The translations under genes and the position numbers were made by a program. 64,000 nucleotides of DNA from Antilocapra americana (taxonomy: Eukaryota > Chordata > Mammalia > Artiodactyla > Antilocapridae). The stretch lies in assembly GCA_007570785.1 (NCBI GenBank), contig ML664157.1, positions 7,334,074 through 7,398,073 of the forward strand, written 5' to 3'. Shown here one piece after another: positions 45,612 through 56,860 of this stretch. The first letter of the stretch is position 1, and each line of letters starts with the position of its first letter. The notes beneath the pieces were generated by a model. The model saw only the letters and a program-made list of their open reading frames with translations. It was not told where the DNA came from and searched no databases.

Positions 45612-46678
45612 GCATCAGTTCATTTCAGTCCAGTCACTCAGTTGTGTCTGACTCTGTGACACCATGGACTGCAGCACACCAGGCTTCCCTGTTCATCACC
45701 AACTCCCAGAGCTTGCCCAATTTCATGTCCATCAAGTCAGTAATGCCATCCAATCATCTCATTCTCTGTCATCCCCTTCTCCTCCCACTTTCAATCTTTC
45801 CCAGCATCAGAGGCTTTTCCAATGAGTCAGTTCTTCGCAGCAAGTGGCCAAAGTATTGGAGCTTCAGCTTCAGCATCAGTCTTTCCAATGAATATTCAGG
45901 ACTGATTTTAATTAGGATGGAATAGTTGGATCTCCTTGAAGTTCAAGGGACTCTCAAGAGTCTTCTCCAACACCACAGTTCAAAAGCATCAATTCTTTGG
46001 CACTCTGCTTTCTTTACGGTCCAACTCTCACATCCATACAGGACTACTGGAAAAACCATAGCCTTGACTAGACAGACTTTTGCCAGCAAAGTAATGTTTC
46101 TGCTTTTTAATACACTGTCCAGGTTTGTCATAGCTTTTCTTCCAAGGAGCAAGTGTCTTTTAATTTCATGGCCAAAGTCACCATCTGCAGTGATTTTGGA
46201 GCCCCTAAAATAAAGTCTCTCACTGTTTCCATTGTTTCCCATCTATTTGCCGTGAAATTATGGGACTGGATGCTATGATCTTAGTTTTCTGAATGTTGAG
46301 TTTTAAGCCAGTTTTTACCCTTTCCTCTTTCACTTTCAACAAGAGGCTCTTTAGTTCTTCTTTGCTTTCTGCCATAAGGGTGGTGTCATCTGCATATCTG
46401 AGGTTATTGATATTTCTCCTGGCAGTATTGATTCCAGCTTGTGCTTCATCCAGTCCAGCATTTCAAATGATGTTATCTGCATATAAGTTAAATAAGCAGG
46501 GTGATAATACACAGCTTTGACATACTCCTTTCCTGCCTTGGAACCAATCTATTGTTCCATGTACAATTTTAACTTTTGCTTCTTGACCTGCATACAGATT
46601 TTTCAGGAGGCAGGTAAGGTTGTCTGGAATTCCCATCTCTTTAAGAATTTTCCAGTTTGTTGTGACTCGCATACAGGT
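45612..46678 (-). mobile_element. BovB LINE, 5'-truncated
   Basis: Minus strand, from the 3' terminus ('cagttcatttcagtccagtc') back to the start of the RT fingers near 46672. It is the only BovB copy here with an unchanged Y-A-D-D active-site box (minus strand, 46385-46396). Frames are still broken: open pieces lie at 45943-46242 and 46463-46672 and do not join. Its 5' end faces, 52 bp away, the 5' end of the near-full-length BovB on the plus strand. Confidence 0.93.
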
Positions 46679-46872
46679 TCCTTAATGGACAATTTCTTTT
46701 ATATATTAATTTAACAATTACTAATTTCACTAATTTCTCCCATCAGGGAGCTTCCATAACCCCCTCATTTGTATCCATCAGAAGGCAGACAAAATGAAAA
46801 CCAAATCACAGAAAAATAATCAAACTAATCTCATGGACCACAGCCTCGTCTAATTCAATGAAACTATGAGCC

Positions 46873-47274
46873 ATGCAGTGCAAGGCCAACCAAGACGGAT
46901 GGGTCATGGTGGAGAGTTCTTTTGACAAAACGTGGTCCATTGGAGAAGGGCACGGCAAACCACATCAGTATTCTTGCCTTGAGAATACCATGAACAGTAT
47001 GAAAAGGCAAAAAGATAGGAAACTGAAAGATGAACTGCCCAGGTTGGCAAGTGCCCAATATTCTACTGGAGATCGGTGGAGAAATAACTCCAGAAAAAAT
47101 GAAGAGAAAGAGCTAAAGCAAAAACAACACCCAGCTGTGGATGTGACAGGTGATGGAAGTAAAGTCAGATGCTGTAAGGAACAATATTGCATAGGAACCT
47201 GGAATGTTAGGTCCATGAATCAAATTATTTGGAAGTGGTCAAGCAGGACATGGCATGGCAAGAGTGAACACTGA
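46873..47274 (+). pseudogene. BovB ORF amino-terminal remnant
   Basis: A 133-codon frame starting at M-Q-C-K-A-N-Q-D-G-W and reaching I-G-T-W-N-V-R-S-M-N, the first motif of the apurinic-type endonuclease. The frame then leaves the endonuclease sequence because of a length change just after 47220 and stops. The charged, low-complexity stretch in the middle (K-N-E-E-K-E-L-K-Q-K) is typical of the region before the endonuclease. Confidence 0.8.
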
Positions 47275-48068
47275 CATTTTAGGAATCAGTAAACTAAAAT
47301 ATACTGCAATGGGTGAATTTAATTCAGATGACCATTACATATACTACTCAGGCAAGACGTCAGAAGAAATGGAGTAGCCATCATAGTCAACAAGAGTCCA
47401 AAATACCATGGTTGGATGCAATCTCAAAAATGACAGAATGATCACTGTTCATTTACAAGGCAAATAATTCAATATCACAGTAATCCAAGTCTATGCCCCA
47501 ACTAGTAATGCTGAAGAAATGGAAGTTGAATGGTTATATGAAGACCTACATGACCTTCTAGAATGAACACTCAAAAAAATGTCCTCTTCATTATAGAGGA
47601 CTGAAGTACAAAAGTAGGAAGTCAAGAGAACCTGGAGCAATAGGCAAATTTGGCCCTGGAGTATAAAACAAAGCAGGTCAAAGGCTAACAGAATTTTGCC
47701 AAGAGAACACACTTGTCATAGCAAACACCCTCTTCCAACAACACAGGAGAAGACTCTACACATGGACATCACCAGATGGTCAAAACCGAAATCAAACTGA
47801 TTATATTCTTTGCAGCCAAAGACAGAGAAGCTCTATGCAGTCAGCAAAACAAGACCAGTAGCTGACTGTGGCTCAGATCATGAACTCCTTATTGCCAAAT
47901 TCAGACTTAAATTGAAGAAAGTAGGGAAAAATCACTAGATCATTCAGGTATGACCTAAATCAAATCTCTTAAAATTATACAGTGGAAGTACCAAACATAT
48001 TCAAGGGATTAGATCTGATAGACAGTGTCTGAAGAATGATGGATGGAGGTTCATGACATTGCACAGGG

Positions 48069-49433
48069 GTGGTGATCAAGATCATCCCCAAGAAAAACAA
48101 ACGAAAAAAAGTAAAATGTTTGTCTGAGGAGGTCTTACAAAGAGCTGAGAAAATAAGTGAAACTAAAGGCAAAGGAGAAAAGGAAAGATACACCCATCTG
48201 AATGCAGAGTTCCAAACAATAGCAAAGGGAGATAAGAAAGCCTTCCTCAGTGATCAATGCAAAGAAATAGAGGAAAACAATAGAATGAGAAAGACTAGAG
48301 ATTTCTTCAAGAAAATTATGGATACCACGGGAACATTTCATGCAAAGATGGGCACAATAAAGGGACCAAACAGAAGCAAAAGTTATTAAGAAGTGACAAG
48401 AACACACAGAAGAACTATACAAAAAAGATCTTCATGACCCAGACAACCACAATGGTGTGATCACTCACCTAGAACCAAACATCCTGGGATGGGAAGTCAA
48501 GTGGGCCTTAGGAAGCATCACTACAAACAAAGCTAGTGAAGGTGATGGAATTCCAGTTGAGCTATTTCAAATCATAAAAGATGATGCTGTGAAAGTATTG
48601 CACTCAATATGTCAGCAAATTTGGAAAACTCAACAGTGGCCACAGGACTGGTAAAGATCAGTTTTCATTCCAGTCCCCAAAAAAGGCAATGCCAAAGAAT
48701 GTTCAAACTACTGCAAAATTGCACTCATCTCACACGCTAGCAAAGTAATGCTCAAAATTCTCTAAGACAGGCTTCAACAGTATGTGAACCAAGACATTTC
48801 AGGTGTTAAAGCTGGATTTAGAAAAGGCAGAAGAACCAGATATCAAATTGCAAACATCTGCTAGATCATCGAAAAAGCAAGAGAGTTCCAGAAAAGTGTC
48901 TACTTCTGCTTTATTGACTATGCCAAAGCCTTTGAATGTGTGGATCACAACAAACTGTGGAAAATTCTTTCAGAGATGGGATTACCAGACCACCCTACTG
49001 GTTCTTGGGAAATCCATATGCAGGTCAAGAAACACCAGTTAGAACTGGAGATGGAACAACAGAATGGTTTCAATTCAGGAAAGGAGTATGTCAAGGCTGT
49101 ATATTGTCACCCTGCTTATTTAACTTATATGCAGAGTACATCAGGTGAAATGCTGGACTGGATGAAGCACAAGCTGGAATCAAGACTGCTGGGAAAAATA
49201 TCAACAGCTTCAGATATGCAGCTGACACCATCATCATGGCAGAAAGTGAAGAACTGAAGAGTCTTTTTTTGAAAGTGAAAGAGGAAAAGGAAAAAGCTGG
49301 CTTAAAACTCAACATTCAGAAAACTAAGATCATGGCATCTGGTCCCATCACTTCATGGCAAATAGATGGGGAAACAATGGAAAAAGTGAGAGACGTTACT
49401 TTTGAGGGACTTCAAAATCACTGCAGATGGTGA
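48069..49433 (+). pseudogene. BovB RT region remnant
   Basis: Successive open pieces at 48069-48389 (linker, K-E-I-E-E-N-N-R-M-R-K-T-R-D), 48457-48654 (start of RT, G-I-P-V-E-L-F-Q), 48936-49148 (F-R-K-G-V-C-Q-G-C-I-L-S-P-C-L-F-N-L-Y-A-E) and 49236-49433. They lie in different frames. The Y-A-A-D box falls between them. Together they show the full RT layout of the RTE clade, but no single translatable enzyme. Confidence 0.8.
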
Positions 49434-50005
49434 CTTCAGCCATGAAATTAAAAGACACTTGCTCCTTGGAAGAAAAGCTATGACAAACCTAGACAGCATA
49501 TTAAAAAGCAAAGACATTACTTTGCCAACAAAGGTCTCTTTAGTCAAACTATGTTTTTTTCCAGTAGTCATATATGGATAAGAGAGTTGGCCCGTAAAGA
49601 AAGCAGAGCATTGAAGAATTGATGCTTTTGAACTGTGGTGTTAGAGAAGACTCTTGAGAGTCCTTTGGACTGCAAGGAGATCCAAGCAGTCCATCCTAAT
49701 GGAAATCAGCCCAGAATATTCATTAGAAGGACTGGTGCTGAAGCTGAAGCTCCAGTACTTTGGCCACTTGATATGAAGAACTGACTAACTGGAAAAGCCC
49801 CTGATGCTGGGAACGATTGAAGGCAGCAGGAGAAGAGGATGACAGAGGATGAGATGGTTGGATGGCATCACTGACTCAATGGAAATGAGATCAAGGAAGC
49901 TCCAGGAGTTGGTGATGAACAGGGAATCCTGGTGTGCTGCAGTCTATGGCGTCACAAAGAGTTACACACAACTGTTCGACTGAATTGAAATGAACTGAAT
50001 TTCAC

Positions 50006-50559
50006 ATAATACATGTAAATATAACTAGAAATACATACGACAACTTAGACCCAGTGCATATGGGTCTAAAATTATTCTGACATGCTTTATTTGTTAATAA
50101 TACAGTTCATCTTCTTTGACATCCTAACTCTGTCTCTGATTTGGATGTTCTTTCCCTGAGTCCCAATCTGATCATTTCCTTCTATAACTGTAGCCAGAAA
50201 GTCTATCCTGTCAAAATTTTTCTCTGTACTTCCTTTATGCTTTTTTATTGGGGAAAATTAGTCCTCAGTAACCAGATTTACCCTGAGATAACCAGCAATC
50301 CATGGCAGCTTGGCTGCCATCGGTATGTTGACCAATGTTTTCTGTTCTTCTTTAAGTTAATTAAAAGTTCCCTGACAGAAAATGAAATAGTTGGCAAAGA
50401 AAATTAACTTCTGGAAAACAGAGAAAACAATGCATCCAAATTTAAGATGTGAACTCTGTGGTGATGATGGAACATTTGTGTGTCCAATATAAGTTCTGGA
50501 TTATCTCTGCCTACATGTACCCACTACTCTTTTGGGGCTGGGGTTTACTCCTCTTTAGA
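50006..50559. other. Unique sequence, nothing recognised
   Basis: No repeat or gene identified. Confidence 0.4.
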
Positions 50560-50835
50560 ACATTGTTCTTTCATAGAGGTCTTCCCCAATCTACCCACAT
50601 CCAAGTCCTTCCTTCCCTTTATCATCCTTTTTTCTGACTATCCATATTTATTCATACTCATAATTACCATACTATCTATGATTATCATGTTTATTGATTT
50701 GTGTGTCTATACTCTCTTCCTTTCATTGGGATATAAGTTCCATGAAAGCTGAGGCTAGATCCAGTTTGTCCTCAGTGCCTTTAACAGTGTCTTTCGTATA
50801 ATAGGTACTTGATAAAGGTTACCTAACTGAGCAAG
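50560..50835 (+). mobile_element. L2 LINE 3' end
   Basis: 'gaggtcttccccaatctaccc', 'gggatataagttccatgaaagctgagg', 'cctcagtgcctttaacagtg' and 'aataggtacttgataaagg' follow the L2 3' UTR in order. Confidence 0.7.
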
Positions 50836-51951
50836 GACAATACACCATGGTCCCGTGTTTTCCCCTGCAAGATAGCACACACTCTTAACTAAGAATAAGG
50901 CCTCTGTTCCTTTAAGAGATGCCCTAAGAGCTGATAAGATTACAGTAATCACATCAAGTTTTAGTTGTGATAAAAATGTCATTCTAATAATTTTTTTCTT
51001 TTTTATATTACCTATGGAAAAACCTGAAGTATAAGTTTATGAGTTAAATTACAACAGAAGTTATTTGTGATAAAACATGAATTTGGGTGATCTTCAATAG
51101 TCTTTTATCTCTTTGGGAAAACAGTTCAATAGGGTACAGATTTTGCCCTGTGAGTAACAAGCAGCATTTAATTACAACAGACAGAATGGGAGTAATGTTA
51201 TTTACACTGCAGTTACCTGAGTTCTCCAATGATAACTTTTACTTAATTGCTGTCAGCTCAGCAATGCAGTCTTGGGAGAGTAATGAAGCTTGGGTTCTTG
51301 CCATTTCTACTTTTTATTTACATATTGTGAAGATTTGCTTAAATTTTTGAGGCCATATTTTATCATGTAAAATTACTGTGCTCACTTCTTTGAAATAAAT
51401 TCTTTAGACAATTTAAGATGAATATGAAGACATAATTTATATTTTAAAATATTCTCAAGCTTACTGCAAAACAAATCTGAAAAAAATCATTCTGTTGACT
51501 TGTACATTAGAAAAGAGACAAGATTCAATTCCACCTTCAGAGATGACACTTAATTTTATTAATTATAAAGTATGTAATTCTGAAATAAACTTTTTCAGAT
51601 TTATTCTAGCTACCTGTAATGTCTATTTTATTGGTGAATATTAAAGGAGTGATGCAAAAAATGATTCATGAGTTTTCCCACAGTGAACAACAAATTTAGC
51701 AGGTGTCTTCCTGGGTACCAGGTAGGAATAAAAATAACAAATTGGAAAATATTTCATGGGGGAGGTGGGAGTTAGTGGATTTGAAGACTTTTCTCTGTTA
51801 AAATAATGCTTTTCTATTGTTTGAACTTTCTAAAATATGTTTTTGGAGTTTTTTTAAAAAAGAAATATTTTAGAAAAGAATATAACATAAATTATTTACA
51901 TAATTGACACAAATTGATATGTTTTTAAATTAAGTAATGTTACAAACATCT
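50836..51951. other. Unique AT-rich sequence
   Basis: No recognised element up to the duplication that flanks the U6-L1 chimera. Confidence 0.4.
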
Positions 51952-51967
51952 AAAAATAATAAATGCC

Positions 51968-52050
51968 ATGCTCACTTCACTAGTACATGCACTAAAACTG
52001 GAACTATACTAGAAGACAGGCATGGCTCCTGCACAAGGATGGCACATAAG
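51968..52050 (+). pseudogene. Truncated U6 snRNA pseudogene
   Basis: Colinear with U6 from its first base: 'atgctcacttc', 'actaaaactggaac', 'ggcatggctcctgcacaaggatg', 'gcacataa'. By eye about four in five bases match U6 over roughly nt 1-84. It lacks the U6 3' stem and terminal T-run, and has no U6-type upstream promoter elements. Not functional; it is the 5' part of the chimera. Confidence 0.87.
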
Positions 52051-53435
52051 CTTTATGGTGTTGGGAAAGTTGGACACACGTTAATTAACGTAGTTAGAGC
52101 ATGCCCTCACGCCATGGACAAAAATAAACAGAAATGGCTTAAAGACTTAAATATAAGATATGACACCATAAAACTTTTAGAAGAGAAGATAGGCAAAACA
52201 GTTTTGGACATAAATCGTACCAATGTTTTCTTAGGTCAGTCTCCCAAGGTAACAGAAATAAAAGCAAAATAAGAAAATGGGACCTAATTAAACTTCTAAC
52301 CTTTTGCACAGCAAAGAAAGCCATAAATAAAATGAAAAGAGAACCTACAGACTGGGAGAAGATATTTGCAAATGATGTGACTGACAAGGGCTTATTTTCC
52401 AAAATATACAAACAATTCATATAACTCAATAACAACAACAACAAAACACCGCAATCGAAAACTGGGCAGACGATCTAAATAGACATTTCTCCAAAGAACA
52501 CATACAGATGGCCAATAGGTGAAAGATACTCATCATCACTAATTATTGGAGAAACTCAAATAAAAACTACAGTGAGTTACTATTTCAGAATGACTATCAT
52601 TAATTAGTCTACAAATAACAAATGCTGCAGAGGGTGTGGAGAAAAAGGAAGGAACCCTCCTACACTGAGTAGGAATGTAAATTGATGCACCCACTATGGA
52701 AAATAGCACAGATGTTTCTCAAAAACCTAAAAGTAGAGTTACTATATGATTCTGCAACTCCACTCCAGGGCATAGATCTGGACAAAACTATAATTTGAAA
52801 TGATATATGCACATCTATGTTCATAGCAGCACTATTCACAATAGCCAAGACATGGAAACAACCTAAATGTCCATCAATAGATAAATGGATAAAGATGTGA
52901 AGTGTGTGTGTGTGTAAGTTAATATATTGTAACACACATATACACAAAGGAATACTAATCAGCTATAAAAAAGAATGAAATCGCAACATTTGCAGCAACA
53001 TGGATGAATCTAGAGATTATGATACTAAGTGAAATAAGTCAGAGAAAGGCAAATACCATATGATATCACTTATATGTGGAATCTAAAATATGACACAAAT
53101 GAACTTATCTATGAAGCAGAAACAGATTCACCGATATAGGAAACAGATTTGTGATAGCCAAGGGGATTAGTGGGTGGGAGAGAGATGAACTGGAAATTTG
53201 GGATTAGCAGATGCAAACTATTATATACAGAATGGATAAACAATAAAGTCCCACTGTATAGCACATGGATCTATATTCAATATTGTGTAATAAAACATAA
53301 ATGAAAATAGTATGAAAAAGAATGTATATATATGAATAACTGAATCATTTTGCTGTATAGCAGAAACTAACAGCATTGTAAACCAACTATACTTCAATAA
53401 AATAAATTTTAAAACTAAAATTAAAGTTAAAAAGA
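51968..53435 (+). mobile_element. U6 snRNA-L1 chimeric retrotransposon
   Basis: One insertion built from two RNAs: about 83 bases of U6 snRNA 5' end (51968-52050) joined in the same orientation to the ORF2 end and 3' UTR of an older L1 (52051-53435, ending 'acttcaataaaataaatttt' with an A-rich tail). An imperfect duplication flanks the whole unit: ataaatgcca at 51959-51968 and ataaatggca at 53436-53445, 9 of 10 matching. Such chimeras are known from template switching by the L1 reverse transcriptase. Frames are decayed. Confidence 0.85.
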
Positions 53436-53445
53436 TAAATGGCAA

Positions 53446-54179
53446 GAATGAAAATAATTCAATATAGACTCATATATTCAATTTTTTCTTCCAAGGACAA
53501 TAAGTAGTTAGCTGAAAACTGAAATGTTTAGTTTCCTTTTTAGAATTTTGTGTACAAAGGAGGTTAGAACTTGTCATAACAAATATACCTTGATGGTTTG
53601 ATCTGCTTTCATTAATTAGGCCCTGATTTTAATATTTTTAATTTCTGTAAGTCCAAGAAAACAACAAACAGAAAAAAGTAAACACAGAAAAGGTGGATAG
53701 CAGATAATTAACCAGGATAAATATTCGATATTCTAATGTCAAGATTCTACTAAAACCTTTGTCTTCCTAATAATGAACAATCTTTGCTAAATTAAATGAT
53801 TTTACCTAATCTTTGGCATTGAGTCAGAAATGAGTACTGACTGGGAACTAACAAAGCAGACAGAGCTACATGCATATAAGACAAGCATACTTTTTTAGAG
53901 GTGGGATGTGAAGGAAAACAGGAAATAATGGTGATGGCATCGGAAGAAAACCAGAAGGTTGGCAAAGTGGTAGCCTGTCTAAAACAACAGTGTAGGCAAC
54001 TAAGGCCAAGGTGGGTGTGCAGGGAGCTGATAAGTGAATGAAAGGTTTCTCTCTGGGAAAGAAAGAGGAAGATGTTTGTAGGATGGCTGAAAATCTGTAT
54101 TCTTAAAAATCCTTAGATTCTCTTCAGGTCAGCTCAATGGTCAAGAAAAGCATTTTAGAAATTTTTGCACTCAATTTAC
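53446..54179. other. Unique sequence, nothing recognised
   Basis: No repeat or gene identified. Confidence 0.4.
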
Positions 54180-54190
54180 CTTAAGTATGT

Positions 54191-54407
54191 GTGTGTTCAG
54201 TCACTCAGTTATGTCTGACTCTTTGCAACCCCTTGGACTGTAGCCTACCAGGCTTCTCTGTCCATGGAATTTTCCTGGCAAGAATACTGGAGTGGGTCAC
54301 TTCCTCCTAAAGGGGATCTTCATGACCCAGGGATCGAACCCTCATCTCTTGAGTCTCCTGCATTGGCAGGCAGATTCTTTACCATTAGCACCACCTGGTA
54401 AGCCCAT
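54191..54407 (-). mobile_element. Bov-tA SINE with target duplication
   Basis: Minus strand. Flanks cttaagtatgt (54180-54190) and cttaactatgt (54408-54418), 10 of 11 matching. Confidence 0.94.
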
Positions 54408-54602
54408 CTTAACTATGTTAATTCACAAAATGCTTCAGTTAATTAAATCTGAAATTTATTAATCTAAAAAGAAACGTACAGCCTCTTTCAGTTTGTACCC
54501 TAAAAGACATAGAGCAAAACTTTTCTCACTCAAATTCCCAATATCCTCAAACAGGAGCTATGCCAAGAGAGATTTTTGTAGCCATCAAGAATCTGGAGTA
54601 GT

Positions 54603-55100
54603 GTTCGATTATCTATTGCTGTAGAACAAACTAACCCAAAGTCACTGGACGAAAACAACAGTTATTCACGTTGGGCGTGAATCTGCAGTTTGGACAGAGC
54701 TCATGCACTGCCAGCTAGGTGGCTGGAAGGTTAGAGTGACTCAGTGGTTGGGGGCTGGAATCATCTGAAGTCTCATTCACTCATAAGTCTGGGGGTTGAT
54801 GCCAGCTTTTGGCCAGGACCTCATCTGGGATTGCAAGCTAGAACATGTGCACCTGGCCTCTCCCCTGGGACTTACTTGTAGGTTTCCTCAGAGGAGGGTG
54901 GCTGGGCGTGAAGAGTCACTCCTAGCCCAAAAGACAAGTAACAAGAGCTACCAGCTTCTTGAGTCTTTGGAGTGAGAAGCTGGCACGGTGTCACTGAAGC
55001 TGTTTTCTATTAATCAGAGGCACTGAGCACACCTCTCAATGGGAGGTCACTGCCAGAGATAGCAACTCCACTGCCTTTCCCTCAAGGACTCAGTTGACAA
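54603..55100 (-). mobile_element. MaLR (MLT1-type) LTR
   Basis: Minus strand: 'gattatctattgctgtagaacaaa' is the complement of an MLT1 3' end, followed by 'ccagctttt', 'tcatctgaagtctcattcac' and 'acctggcctctcccc'. Well diverged; the right edge is uncertain. Confidence 0.65.
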
Positions 55101-55165
55101 TTTTCCAGAGCAATCTAATAGTATATCCTATTACTCAATAAATTGTCCAGATATTGGCTGATAAG

Positions 55166-55480
55166 GGCTTCCCTGGTAGCTCAGTAGGTAAAGAATCTGC
55201 CTGCAATGCAGGAGACCCCAATTCAATTCCTGGGTCGGGAAAACCTGCTACAGAAGGGATAGGCTACCCACTCCAGTATTCTTGGGCCTCACTTGTGGCT
55301 CAGCTGGTAAAGAATTCACCTGCAACGCGGGAGATCTGGGTTTGATCCCTGGATTGGGAAGATCCCCTGGAGAAGGGAAAGTCTACCCACTCCAGTATTC
55401 TGTCCTGGAGAATTCCATGGACTGTATAGTCCATAGGGTCACAAAGAGTTGGACATGACTGAGTGACTTTCACTTTCATG
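55166..55480 (+). mobile_element. Dimeric Bov-tA SINE with perfect target duplication
   Basis: Plus strand with two tRNA heads: the first unit starts 'ggcttccctggtagctcag' and is cut at 'cagtattcttgggcc', where a second complete unit starts ('tgtggctcagctggtaaag'). The duplication ggctgataag is at 55156-55165 and 55481-55490. One duplication around both units means the dimer inserted as a single transcript. Confidence 0.95.
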
Positions 55481-55577
55481 GGCTGATAAGACAATATGCA
55501 AATTATTTTAGTACTTAAAAGCTCTAAAGACCGAGTTGAAAGTCCCTGGACACGTTTCACCTCATTAAGGCCTCATG

Positions 55578-55788
55578 AAAGTGAAAATGTTAAATCTCAG
55601 TTGCGTCCAACTCTTTGCAACACCATTTACTATAGCCCACCAATCTCCTCTGTCCATGGAATTCTCCAAGCAAGAATACTGGAATGGGTAGCCATTCCCT
55701 TCACCAAGGGATCTTCCCGATCCAGGGATCAAACCCGGATATCCTGAAATGTAGGCAGACTTTTTACCTTCTGAGTCACCAGGGAAGC
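55578..55788 (-). mobile_element. Bov-tA SINE with target duplication
   Basis: Minus strand. Flanks cattaaggcctcatg (55563-55577) and cattaaggtctcatg (55789-55803), 14 of 15 matching. Confidence 0.96.
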
Positions 55789-55997
55789 CATTAAGGTCTC
55801 ATGCAGTTCAGTTTATTAAGGTGTTAAGCACCTTAATTTCATTGTAATATTAATTATTAAGTGAAGCTATGCTTCAAGCAGCATAATCTGATTTTCATGG
55901 TATCTGAGAGTTTAGAATAGTAACCACAAGTTCATATTATAAGGGATTTGGACATCATCCACCCTTGGGATGGGAATTAATGTCAGAGACATTTTTC

Positions 55998-56132
55998 ATG
56001 CAGGAGACATAGGAAACTTGGGTTTGACCTCTGGGTTGTGAAGATCCCCTGGAGGAGGAAATGGCAACCCATTTCAGTACTCTTGCCTGGGAAATCCCAT
56101 GGACAGAGGAGCCTGAACAGCTACATTCCACA
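55998..56132 (+). mobile_element. Bov-tA SINE, truncated at both ends
   Basis: Plus strand, from 'caggagacataggaaac' to 'gaacagctacattccac'; the first half of the tRNA head and the tail are missing. Confidence 0.85.
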
Positions 56133-56721
56133 ACACACACTTCCTCTAAACTAATTCTTAGTGGTTTCTATTTCCTCATAACTTCGAAGATTACTAGAGA
56201 TGAATGTTGACTAGCTGCAAAAAGGAAGAGAAATGAGAGGTGGCCAGAGAACTGCTAGGATCTTGTTAGCTGACCTTACGATATGGAAGAATCATTGTGA
56301 AGTATTTTCTTGCAGTGCTGTCCTTTCAGAGAAGACAAGATCTTTTGGATTTAGTCACTGTGATTAATGGAATCATTGGCAGGCACTTTCTCCAATGACT
56401 GTTCTTTACATAGAGTTGTCAGCTTCAAGATATGCAGGATACTCGTCCCTTCACATGTCTGTAGTTGTGAGATGGAGGTACAGATTTATTCATCTCAAAT
56501 CTTAAGCTAACTTGTTAACCCTACTTATACTGTATCTGACTAGAAAATATGGAAACTAATTGATTCAACCCAAAAAATTTTCCCCATAATTTTAAAAATG
56601 ACTATTTTCTGATCTCACAGTGTACTCTGGTACCCTGATTTACCCAAAGCTAATCATCCTTTCTTCTTCTATCTCATGTTTCAAGATGTACATTAATCAT
56701 AATCCTTGATTAGTGACATAC
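56133..56721. other. Unique sequence, nothing recognised
   Basis: No repeat or gene identified. Confidence 0.4.
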
Positions 56722-56860
56722 CATTCATTTAAAAATTATTTATTGATTACATATATATATCTGGCACTCTTGTAGATGCTTAGGATACATCAGTGAATAA
56801 AACAATGAAACTGCCTCTTGGAACTTATATTCTGGCAGGGAGAGACAGATAATAAATAAC
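56722..56860 (-). mobile_element. L2 LINE 3' end
   Basis: Minus strand: 'ttattgattacat', 'ctggcactcttgtagatgcttaggatacatcagtgaataaaac' in pieces, and 'ggaacttatattctggcaggg', the complement of the L2 terminus. Confidence 0.65.

Larger units (their letters stand above)
46731..49997 (+). mobile_element. Near-full-length BovB LINE
   Basis: About 3.27 kb, matching the known full BovB length of about 3.2 kb. It contains the 5' leader ('tcccatcagggagcttcc'), endonuclease, RT and 3' end. The endonuclease T-W-N-V-R-S motif is at 47197-47214. The RT box reads Y-A-A-D at 49215-49226, so one catalytic aspartate is lost. Stops and frameshifts occur throughout, for example TAG codons near 47373 and 48650. 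The flanking aatttcac at 46723-46730 and 49998-50005 is a candidate 8-bp target duplication. Confidence 0.93.
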
